Origin: Phycisphaeraceae bacterium
GTDB taxonomy: Bacteria > Planctomycetota > Phycisphaerae > Phycisphaerales > Zrk34
NCBI GenBank assembly: GCA_028281485.1
Contig: JANQJT010000162.1
Span: 1-21,914 of the forward strand
DNA: 21,914 nucleotides
Direction of reading: 5' to 3'
Below are positions 1 to 6,602 of this stretch, piece by piece (positions within the stretch are counted from its first letter, which is position 1; every line of letters begins with the position of its first letter). Both the position numbers and the translations under genes were made by a program. The notes beneath the pieces were generated by a model that was not told where the DNA came from, made no database searches, and saw only the letters and a program-made list of their open reading frames with translations.

Positions 1-645
1 GGGGGCCTCGATGTCGGCCACGCCGCTGGGGGCGGAGTCGGCGCCGCCGACCTCGTCGAAGATGGCGGTGAAGCCCGCGCCGCTGCCGCCGGCGATGGAG
101 TCGGCTGCGCCGCCGGGGTAGATCTCTTCGAGCAGCTCGGCGCCGAGGCTGGTGTCGTCGCTCTCGCGTGTCAGGTCGAGCAGGCCGGAGCCGGAGCCGA
201 CGGATTCGAGGACGAGGTCTTCGTCGTCGCCGAGGCCGGAGTTGGGTACGACGGTCTGCGCCATGGGGTCGGCGGAGTCGACCTCGTCGGCGTCGAAGAT
301 GCTGATGCCGGTGCTGGTGCCGGTCGCGGAGGGGCCGGTCTTGCCGGTGTCGGTTTCGCCGCCGGCGATGTCGACCGGTTCGTCGAGGCTGATCAGGTCG
401 ATGGCGTCGGTGTCGCCGCTGTCGGGGGAGTCGGACAGGGAGATGTCGGAGGTGTCTTCGAGACCGATGCTCGTCGCGGAGGCGTCGGACGCGGCCATGG
501 CGTCGACCTGGTCGACCTTGAACATGACGCGGTCGCGATCGCGGAACTGCTGGAGCTGACCGCTCTCGGCCAATTGGGTCACTTCATCGGTGGTCTTGCC
601 GAGCTTCTCGGCGGCTTCTTCCAACGAATAAAACATCTTGGACAT
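1..645 (-). CDS. Excisionase/MerR-type HTH protein with long acidic tail (partial, 3' end off window)
   Basis: The frame is open from an ATG at 645 to the left edge, giving 215 codons without a stop. Residues 5-50 look like an excisionase-family winged HTH: a YSLEEAAEKLG opening, a helix containing DEVTQLAESGQL, then basic FRDRDR and a closing FKVDQVDAM. The rest is Asp/Ser/Gly-rich, probably disordered and strongly acidic, with a hydrophobic-acidic segment (LLDLTRESDDTSLGAELLEE) at about 160-180. HTH proteins with this kind of tail are, as I recall, common in planctomycetes, but their function is not established to my knowledge. A GGAG sequence sits 9 nt before the start. A 153-nt gap separates it from the protease operon upstream, so it may have its own promoter. 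DNA binding is inferred from the fold only; the C-terminus, which could contain membrane segments, is not visible. Confidence 0.85.
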   Translation of the reverse strand, partial: MSKMFYSLEEAAEKLGKTTDEVTQLAESGQLQQFRDRDRVMFKVDQVDAMAASDASATSIGLEDTSDISLSDSPDSGDTDAIDLISLDEPVDIAGGETDTGKTGPSATGTSTGISIFDADEVDSADPMAQTVVPNSGLGDDEDLVLESVGSGSGLLDLTRESDDTSLGAELLEEIYPGGAADSIAGGSGAGFTAIFDEVGGADSAPSGVADIEAP

Positions 646-654
646 TGCAGCGTT

Positions 655-658
655 CTCC
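655..658 (-). promoter_or_regulatory. Shine-Dalgarno site of the HTH gene
   Basis: GGAG on the minus strand, 9 nt before the ATG at 645. It supports that start. Confidence 0.5.
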
Positions 659-730
659 AGTCAGATCGATCGGTTGGCCGTGCGGTCTAAGTGTGCCACC
701 ACGCCTCGGCCTGCCGCCCGTAACCACCAT

Positions 731-759
731 ACGCTATCCGGATTTACGGCGGGTTTCAA
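731..759 (-). promoter_or_regulatory. Weak sigma70-like promoter candidate for the HTH gene
   Basis: On the minus strand TTGAAA (754-759) is followed after 17 nt by TAGCGT (731-736). The -35 matches the consensus at 5 of 6 positions, the -10 at only 3 of 6. It would give a leader of about 80 nt. It overlaps the hairpin at 748-770. It is the best candidate I found in the 153-nt gap but could be chance. Confidence 0.22.
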
Positions 760-770
760 GGAAACCGGCC
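748..770 (-). terminator. Hairpin after the protease operon, possible terminator
   Basis: A 6-bp perfect stem (752-757 with 761-766) with a 3-nt loop, extended by three further pairs (748-750 with 768-770) across a G-G mismatch. It lies 29 nt past the stop of the HtrA-like gene. No U-tract follows on the minus strand, so it is not a classical intrinsic terminator. It may instead be a 3'-end stabilising hairpin or an operator-like palindrome for the next gene. Confidence 0.35.
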
Positions 771-798
771 CCTGAGGGATATAAACCGCCGCCGCGGG

Positions 799-1953
799 CT
801 AGTCTTCGGCGTCTTCCGATGATTCGTCACCGGAGTCAGCGGCATCGGGGTCGGTCGGGGGCGGGGTGTCTTCATCCGGTTCGTCTTCGTCGGCGGCCTG
901 GCTGGACAGCTCGGCGCTAGCCACGAGCGTGAGAGTGACGCTGTTGGGGGTCTCGTCGCCACGGACGTAAGTCACGGTGATCTGGTCACCGGCCAGTCGC
1001 GGGCCCAAGGCTTTGGCCAGGTCGTCGAAGGAGGCGACGGGTTTTTGATCGATGTGGGTGATGCGGTCACCGGTCTTCAGGCCTGCGGCGTCGGCGGGGC
1101 CGCCTGCGGCGAGACGCGCGATGACCACGCCGGGCGTTTCTTCCGAATCGTTTGAGTTGGCGGGTGAGATGCCCATCAGGCCGCGGCTCAGCGTTTCGCC
1201 TTCCGCCATGCGCTCGATGACGGTGTCCAGTCCTTCGAGGGGAATGGCGAAGCCGATGCCGGAGTCGTACCACTCACTGCCGGCGCCGGGCGCATCGGGC
1301 TGGCGGGGGTTGAGGGGTGTGATGATGCCGATGACGCGACCGTTGATGTCGATGAGGGGTCCGCCGTAGTTGGCGGGGCTGAGGTTGGCGTCGGTCTGCA
1401 CGGCGCGTCCGCGGGCGCGGCCGAGCGCGCTGATGATGCCGGTGCTGACGGCCGGGGTGTCCGAGCCGTACCCGACGCCCATGGCGATGGCCCACTGGCC
1501 GATCTTCAATTCGTCGGCGGGCGCGATGTCGGCGGTGGGCAGGCTGTGCAGCGAATCGTCGGTGAGCTTGAGGAGGCAGACCTTGCGGGTGTCGTCTCTG
1601 CCGAGCAGTTCGGCGACGTAGCGTCGGCCGTCGTGCAGCGTGACGGTGATGATGCGCGGCTTGCGGATGAAGTTGAAGGTGCTGGTGAGGATCAGGCCGT
1701 GCGGATCGACGATGAGGCCGGTCGCGGGGCCCTCGCCGGGATTAGCTAGACCGGCGATGCGGCGGTGTGCCTCTTCGTTGGTGCGATCGAAGCCGATGCC
1801 GCCGACGGTTTCGATGGTGACGACGGCGGGCTGGACCTTATCGACGGCGGCGCGCACGGCCTGCGCGGTGGCGTCGTCGGTCGCCTCGGGGTGGGCCGAC
1901 GCTGTCAATGCGGCGAAACAGAACGAGAGAAGCAGGGCGCGAAGCGATTTCAT
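799..1953 (-). CDS. HtrA-like trypsin-fold protein with PDZ domain, catalytic triad lost
   Basis: A 384-residue exported protein. Residues 1-20 form a signal peptide ending in TASA. Residues about 30-245 have the S1C (HtrA) fold signature, including ATGLIVDPHGLILT and GGPLIDINGRVIGI, and a PDZ domain covers about 257-345. All three catalytic positions are changed: His is F93 in LTSTFNF, Asp is K124 in RKVCLLKL, and Ser is Y196 in SPANYGGPL. It is therefore probably a pseudoprotease that binds peptides or partner proteins. The last 30 residues (355-384) contain 16 Asp/Glu. The ATG overlaps the TGA of the tandem protease gene by 4 nt (ATGA) and has AAAGGGG 6 nt upstream. The frame stays open into the upstream gene as far as 2532, but the signal peptide and Shine-Dalgarno site fix the start at 1953. 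The fold is confident; the non-enzymatic role is inferred. Confidence 0.93.
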   Translation of the reverse strand: MKSLRALLLSFCFAALTASAHPEATDDATAQAVRAAVDKVQPAVVTIETVGGIGFDRTNEEAHRRIAGLANPGEGPATGLIVDPHGLILTSTFNFIRKPRIITVTLHDGRRYVAELLGRDDTRKVCLLKLTDDSLHSLPTADIAPADELKIGQWAIAMGVGYGSDTPAVSTGIISALGRARGRAVQTDANLSPANYGGPLIDINGRVIGIITPLNPRQPDAPGAGSEWYDSGIGFAIPLEGLDTVIERMAEGETLSRGLMGISPANSNDSEETPGVVIARLAAGGPADAAGLKTGDRITHIDQKPVASFDDLAKALGPRLAGDQITVTYVRGDETPNSVTLTLVASAELSSQAADEDEPDEDTPPPTDPDAADSGDESSEDAED

Positions 1954-4271
1954 GGTGCGCCCCTTTCGATTGGGGCCGCGACGATCTCGACGCGCAGCAC
2001 GCGGTCGCCTCGCTTGATCGTGATTACGTAGGTTGCACCGGCCAGGACGTTGCGTGTCTGCGTTTCGTAGTCGCGCACGTTGCGGATCCACTCGTCGTTG
2101 AGCGTGAGGATGAGGTCGTCTTTCTGCAGGTCGGCCGCGGCGGCGGGCGAATCGGGTGCGACCGAATCGATGTAAGCGGGGCTGCGCCGCCCGGCGAGAC
2201 GGAAGATGTTGATCCCGAGCGTGCCGGGGCCCTCGGCTTCGGCGGCGGTGTCTGTGGGATCGGAGGTCGGCTGACCGGCGACGAAGCGTGCGACGAGGTC
2301 GGTGGGGATGGCGTAGTTGAGGCGTGTGTTGGTGGTGTCGGATTCGAGCACCTTGCCGATGACACCGACGAGGTTGCCGCTGGGATCGATCAGTGCGCCG
2401 CCGGGTGCGCCGGGGTTGGCGGTGATGGCGTCGACGAGGAGGATCTGGCTGTTGATGTTGAAGTCCTGGGCGCGCTTGCGGGTGTCGAGCTCGGCCCGCA
2501 GCGAGACGATGCCGCGGCTGACGCTGAGCCATTCGCGCGCCTCGGCGACATTGAACGCGTTGCTCACCGCCCAGACTTCCTGCCCGACCGAGGCGAGGGG
2601 CGCGGCGTCGAGATCGAAGTAGTTGGGCGTGGGGGCGCCGATCTGGAGCAGAGCGAGCTGGCTGTCGTCGTCGCGGCGGAGCACGGTGGCGAAGTGGTGC
2701 GACCCGTCCGCCAGCACGACGCGGAGCCGGGGCGAGGCGAGGTAGATGCCCTGCGCGGTGACGATGTGTCCGTCCGGCGAGACGATGACGCCGGAGGCGT
2801 AGCCGTGTTCACGCCCGATCGCCCCGCCGTAGAGCTTGACGCATCGGTTTTGCGTGACGGAGAGCACGGCGTTGTCCATTCGATCGACGGGCGCGGGGTG
2901 TTCGGGCGCGTCGGGTTCTAGCTCCAGGGCGTCGAGGCCTTCGATGCGCAGAAGGCGGGGGTTGAGGTGATCGGAGAGGTAGACGACGCCTTGCGCGTCC
3001 TCGTAGCTGAGGCGGATGCGGTAGGTAGTTTGTCCGTGGACGGGGTAGCTGCCCTCGAGGCGTGCGGTGTCGGGTGAGGCGAGTCGGATGCGTCGGGTGG
3101 GTGAGGTTTCGGTGAGGCGGCGCAGCATGAGCGTGGCGATCTGCTGGTTGAGGTCGTCGTCCTGGATCTCGCCGGGCTGGCCGTCGGGCAGGGCGATGTC
3201 GGTCTCCTCGTCGTCGGGTTGTCCGGGCAGGCGCGCCGAATCGCTTTCGTCGTAGACGACGGCGTTGAGTTTGACGACGGCGCGACGCGGCCGACCCTCG
3301 TTTAACCAGCGCACCTCGACGGGCCAATCGGGCGGGAGTGTGGTCAGTTCGTTGAGGAACTGGTTGGCGGATTCGATGCGAACGCCGTTGAAGTGGGTGA
3401 GGATGTCGCCGAGCTCGAAGCCGTGTTCGACGAGGGGGCAGTAGTCGTAATCGATGGCGTTGCAGGTGACGCCGTCGGCGCGGTCGTCGAAGGTGGCGTC
3501 GAGCGTGGCGTGCTCGGCGATCTTGGTGGCGAACATCTCGGGGAGGAAGCGGCGGACCTGGTTGGAGCTGATGGCGTAGCCGAGGCCGACGTTGACGCGT
3601 CCGCGTTCTTCGAAGCTGCCGCGGCCGTTGATGCCGATGACCCGGCCCTGCATGTTAAACAGCGGGCCGCCGGAGTTGCCGGGGTTGATAGAGGAATCGA
3701 TCTGGATGCAGTTGCCGTAGACGAGCATGTTGCCGCTGGAACCGGTGCCGCCCTGGTAGCGGTGGGTGCCGGAGACGACGCCGTAGGTGACGGTGGGCGC
3801 GTGGTCCTCGGCCAGGGCGAAGGGGTTGCCCATGGCCATGGCGCCGTCGCCAACGCGCACGGTGTCGGAGTCGGCGAGCGCGGCGTAGGGGAAGTCGTCA
3901 CGCCCCGTGAGCTGGATGATGGCGAGGTCTCCGCCGGGATCGATGCCGATCAGCTTCCATCGGTAGAGCTTGCCGTCGCTGAGGCCGGCCCAGCCGGACG
4001 ACGCGCCGGCGCCGGCGACGACGTGGAAGTTGGGCACGGTGTAACCGGCGGGGTCGATGAGCACGCCGCTGCCACCACCGGCCTGCACGTTTCGGCCGTA
4101 GATGGCGACGACGGTGGGATAGACGCGTTCGATGACGTCGATGCGCTGGCGCTGCTCTTCCAAGACGTGTGACATGGCGTCCTGCGACAGCGCGCGGCAA
4201 TCGGCGGCAAGCGCGAGACAGACGCACAGGCCGAGGCAGAAACGGATGGCTGATCGGGTCGCGGGTGTCAT
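1950..4271 (-). CDS. Tandem trypsin-like serine protease (HtrA-like): one active and one degenerate domain, PDZ
   Basis: 773 residues, exported (hydrophobic stretch about 9-23). The first S1C domain (about 40-245) has an intact triad: H83 in VPNFHVV, D115 in PGGDLAIIQ, S200 in NPGNSGGPL. A PDZ-like segment follows (about 265-340), then an acidic linker and an unassigned region to about 470. A second trypsin-like domain (about 475-670) has lost the triad: G508 in VTAQGIY, Q538 in SQLALLQ, P623 in PGAPGGAL. A C-terminal PDZ domain spans about 682-770. The second domain may bind substrate or partners for the first. The chosen ATG lies 10 nt after the NPCBM gene stop; no good Shine-Dalgarno site is visible, so translation may depend on the upstream gene. 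An open extension to 4421 lies entirely in the upstream gene and would bury the signal peptide. The substrate is unknown. Confidence 0.92.
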   Translation of the reverse strand: MTPATRSAIRFCLGLCVCLALAADCRALSQDAMSHVLEEQRQRIDVIERVYPTVVAIYGRNVQAGGGSGVLIDPAGYTVPNFHVVAGAGASSGWAGLSDGKLYRWKLIGIDPGGDLAIIQLTGRDDFPYAALADSDTVRVGDGAMAMGNPFALAEDHAPTVTYGVVSGTHRYQGGTGSSGNMLVYGNCIQIDSSINPGNSGGPLFNMQGRVIGINGRGSFEERGRVNVGLGYAISSNQVRRFLPEMFATKIAEHATLDATFDDRADGVTCNAIDYDYCPLVEHGFELGDILTHFNGVRIESANQFLNELTTLPPDWPVEVRWLNEGRPRRAVVKLNAVVYDESDSARLPGQPDDEETDIALPDGQPGEIQDDDLNQQIATLMLRRLTETSPTRRIRLASPDTARLEGSYPVHGQTTYRIRLSYEDAQGVVYLSDHLNPRLLRIEGLDALELEPDAPEHPAPVDRMDNAVLSVTQNRCVKLYGGAIGREHGYASGVIVSPDGHIVTAQGIYLASPRLRVVLADGSHHFATVLRRDDDSQLALLQIGAPTPNYFDLDAAPLASVGQEVWAVSNAFNVAEAREWLSVSRGIVSLRAELDTRKRAQDFNINSQILLVDAITANPGAPGGALIDPSGNLVGVIGKVLESDTTNTRLNYAIPTDLVARFVAGQPTSDPTDTAAEAEGPGTLGINIFRLAGRRSPAYIDSVAPDSPAAAADLQKDDLILTLNDEWIRNVRDYETQTRNVLAGATYVITIKRGDRVLRVEIVAAPIERGAP

Positions 4272-4281
4272 GCGGCAGGGG

Positions 4282-5505
4282 TTACTCGCTGGCGGGCGTG
4301 GCGCGAATGAGTCGGGCATCGGCCCAGGCGGCGCTGTCGCCGGTGTCGTCTTCGTGCGGATCGATGTAGAGGGTGAGCTTGCTGACGCCTTCGATGGCGA
4401 TGTCGAGTTCGATGGGCGCATCGGCGGCGGTCATGCGGTGTTCGGCGAGCACGCGGTCGTCGCCCTTGACGATGAAGGTGCCGTCGCCGAGCCCCTTTTC
4501 CCAGTAGTCATCGAAGCCGATGGTGGCGGCGAAGCGGGCGTACTTGCCGTCGATGTCGTAGGTCAGGGTTGTCATGGATCGCACGCCCAGGCCCTTTTCG
4601 TAGGTGCGGTCGCTGAGCTTGATCGGCTCGTCGATCGGGCTCATAACCAGCGCATCGCGACGCGGCACCCACGACTCGCTGCCGAGGATGGCGTCGGTGG
4701 TTTGCTCGGCGGGGTCGATGTCGGAGAGGAAGGTCATGTAGCGGCTGCTGACGTCGAGGCGGCAGACGCCGTCCCATTTCAGCTCGAGGCTGACGCCACC
4801 GGGCCGGGTGAGCGTGAGCGTGTTGTCGTTGAGGCCCGCGAACGTGCCCCAGATGCGCGAGCCGTCTTTGAGGCTGACGCAGACCTGGCCGGCGTGATCG
4901 GGTTGTTTGGTGGTTTGCGCCAGGGACAGGCCGTAGAGCTTGTCGCGGCCGACCGATCGGGAGCGGTCGTTCCAGACGAAGCGTGCGTCGTCCGGGCCGA
5001 GCGATTCGAGGACGCCGGGGACGACGGTGATGCCCTCGTCGCGGATGACGTAGAGCGCGTCGTCGGCGGGGCCTTCGCCTTCGAGGGCGTCGGCGAAGTC
5101 GCGTTCGGGCGTGAGTCGGCCCATGTTGTCGGCGCTCATCGGTCGCAGCAACACGGCGCGCACTGTTTCGATCGGCCAGCGCGTCGCGTTCTCGACCGAC
5201 CAGTCGAAGACGACCGCGTCGCCGTCGATCTGCGCCTTGCCGGCGATGATGACGCTGCCGTCGGCGAGGTAGAGACGGATCGCGCGCAGGGATACGCGAT
5301 CGGGTTCGATCGCGCGGTGGATGGAGCGGACCTGTTGCAGGTCGACGGGCTGGTTGTCGATGCGGAGGGCGTCGGCGCTACCGGTAATGGACCGGACTTC
5401 AACGGTGTCGCCGTTGAGATGCACGACGCGGTCGGCGGCGTGCGTGGTGTGCGCGGCCAAGCCGATTAAAACGGCCCATGAGAGGAAGAATGGAAGGCGG
5501 TTCAA
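4282..5505 (-). CDS. Exported NPCBM-domain protein
   Basis: 407 residues. Residues 1-23 are a signal peptide (hydrophobic core FFLSWAVLIGLAA, cleavage after THA). Residues about 24-250 are beta-rich, with repeated segments of the type HLNGDTVEV, LADGSVI and LKDGSRIWG, resembling small SH3-like or beta-sandwich units. Residues about 256-402 match an NPCBM domain (novel putative carbohydrate-binding module), with the typical YEKGLGVRS, a DGTFIVKGDDRV segment and a late KLTLYIDP strand. NPCBM domains are associated with glycan binding, so it may recognise cell-surface or environmental polysaccharide; the ligand is not known. It starts at TTG, overlaps the upstream TGA by 4 nt (TTGA), and has a perfect AGGAGG 7 nt upstream. 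No ATG is present in the signal region. It precedes the protease genes and may target them to glycan. Confidence 0.9.
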   Translation of the reverse strand: MNRLPFFLSWAVLIGLAAHTTHAADRVVHLNGDTVEVRSITGSADALRIDNQPVDLQQVRSIHRAIEPDRVSLRAIRLYLADGSVIIAGKAQIDGDAVVFDWSVENATRWPIETVRAVLLRPMSADNMGRLTPERDFADALEGEGPADDALYVIRDEGITVVPGVLESLGPDDARFVWNDRSRSVGRDKLYGLSLAQTTKQPDHAGQVCVSLKDGSRIWGTFAGLNDNTLTLTRPGGVSLELKWDGVCRLDVSSRYMTFLSDIDPAEQTTDAILGSESWVPRRDALVMSPIDEPIKLSDRTYEKGLGVRSMTTLTYDIDGKYARFAATIGFDDYWEKGLGDGTFIVKGDDRVLAEHRMTAADAPIELDIAIEGVSKLTLYIDPHEDDTGDSAAWADARLIRATPASE

Positions 5506-6602
5506 CGGTTGTCCTCCTGAAGCGAGCGGTAGTACTGCTCGACGAGTTCCTTGTAGCGTTCGGGGTAGCGGGCCTTGATGGCGTTGAGCACTTCTTCGCG
5601 CTCGCGGTCGCGTGCGGCGCCCCAGTCGTCGTCTTCGCTGCCGCGGTTGACGCGGTGCAACGCGCCCATGCGTGCCTCTCCGGGTGCGGCGGCGGAGTGG
5701 CTGGCGGGGTTGTTGGGTTGCTGGTTGCCGGACGGCGCACCGCCGTTGCCGGGTTGACCGCCCTGCCCCTGACCCTGACCCTGACCGCTGCCGGAGCCTT
5801 GTTGTTGCTGTTCCTGTTGCTCGGCCTGTTCGATCAGCGTGTCGAGCATGGCGATGATGTTTCCCTGTTCGTCCTGCGTGCGTGAGCCGCTCTCGGTCAG
5901 CGCGAGGCGGCGGCGGGAGTAGTCCATGCGGTCGGTGACGTCGGAGAGCGTGCCTTCCTGCAGGTAGCTGAGCTCGTCGATCATGTGCAGGGCGCCGATG
6001 ACCATGCGCTCGGATTCGAAGGGGTAGTTCTTGGCAAAATCCTTGAGGGTTTGCAGGGCGTTTTCACGCTGGAGCAGCTCGGCCTGGGCGACGCCCTTGA
6101 GGAACATCGCTTCGCCGGACTCCTGGGTGTGCGCCAGCTCGTCGGCGGTGAGTTTCTCCAGCATGGGCAGGGCGCGTTCGTAGCGTTCGTCCATGGCGAG
6201 CGTGCGCGCGGCGAAGAAGCGCGCGTGCGCGGCGAGGTAGGGATCGTCGGAGCCGGCCAGAGCGGTGAGGGTGGTCATGGCTTGTGGGGCTTGCGGGCCG
6301 GCGAGTTGTATTTGTGCCTGCTTGAACTCGGGATAGATGACGTTCAAAGATTCGATGAGTGCGTCGGCGCGCGCATCGGGAGAGGCCTGGGCGCGGGCGA
6401 GGATTTGCTGGACCCGTGTGCGGGACTCGGAGGTGAGATCGAGCGATTCGACGTGGCGGGTGAAGCGATCGAGGACGACGAGCGTGTTGGGTGGCTCGAA
6501 GGCCGGCGCAACGGGCGAGGGCGCGTCCTGTGCGACGGCGGCGCACGTCAGCGTCAGGACAAGCAGCGTCAGGCATCGAGTGGGAAGTGCGTGTTTCATC
6601 AT
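5502..6602 (-). CDS. Exported helical-repeat (TPR-like) protein with Gln/Gly-rich linker
   Basis: 366 residues. The N-terminus is a signal peptide (hydrophobic LTLLVLTLTCAAVA, probable cleavage near residue 24). Residues about 40-240 are helical with TPR-like spacing: HARFFAARTLAMDERYERAL, then GEAMFLKGVAQAELLQRENALQ. A low-complexity Gln/Gly/Asn segment follows (about 258-300, including a GQ repeat). A basic, charged C-terminal helix (about 330-362) contains RYPERYKELVEQYYRSL. TPR-type proteins usually scaffold complexes, so this may bridge the coiled-coil and protease components. Two ATG codons sit together (6602 and 6599): the first overlaps the upstream stop by 4 nt, while the second has the better distance (7 nt) to the GAGGGAG Shine-Dalgarno site. 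I do not recognise a named family. Confidence 0.88.
   Translation of the reverse strand: MMKHALPTRCLTLLVLTLTCAAVAQDAPSPVAPAFEPPNTLVVLDRFTRHVESLDLTSESRTRVQQILARAQASPDARADALIESLNVIYPEFKQAQIQLAGPQAPQAMTTLTALAGSDDPYLAAHARFFAARTLAMDERYERALPMLEKLTADELAHTQESGEAMFLKGVAQAELLQRENALQTLKDFAKNYPFESERMVIGALHMIDELSYLQEGTLSDVTDRMDYSRRRLALTESGSRTQDEQGNIIAMLDTLIEQAEQQEQQQQGSGSGQGQGQGQGGQPGNGGAPSGNQQPNNPASHSAAAPGEARMGALHRVNRGSEDDDWGAARDREREEVLNAIKARYPERYKELVEQYYRSLQEDNR
5513..5518 (-). promoter_or_regulatory. Shine-Dalgarno site deciding the TTG start of the NPCBM gene
   Basis: AGGAGG on the minus strand, 7 nt before TTG at 5505, inside the last codons of the upstream gene. A consensus site at this distance, with a signal peptide starting there, makes the TTG start convincing. 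Confidence 0.75.
5763..5795 (-). repeat. Short GQ-coding tandem repeat
   Basis: A 6-nt unit (CCTGAC on the plus strand) is tandemly repeated and encodes alternating Gly-Gln in the linker of the helical-repeat protein. Such tracts can vary in copy number by slippage without loss of frame. Confidence 0.6.

Noticed and set aside
799..1953. Decayed pseudogene, because the catalytic triad is missing
   Set aside because: The reading frame, signal peptide, fold motifs and PDZ domain are intact and the gene is translationally coupled, so a pseudoprotease fits better than a pseudogene.
1954..2532. A longer N-terminus for the small HtrA-like protein
   Set aside because: The extension is Arg/His/Pro-rich shadow sequence inside the tandem protease gene. 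The ATG at 1953 has a signal peptide, a Shine-Dalgarno site and ATGA coupling.
4272..4421. A longer N-terminus for the tandem protease
   Set aside because: The extra 50 residues lie inside the NPCBM gene, are Pro/Ser/Thr-rich, and would put the signal peptide inside the protein.
4132..5469. Plus-strand open frame of 445 codons
   Set aside because: It lies opposite the NPCBM and tandem protease genes, both with clear domains; the composition is that of a shadow.
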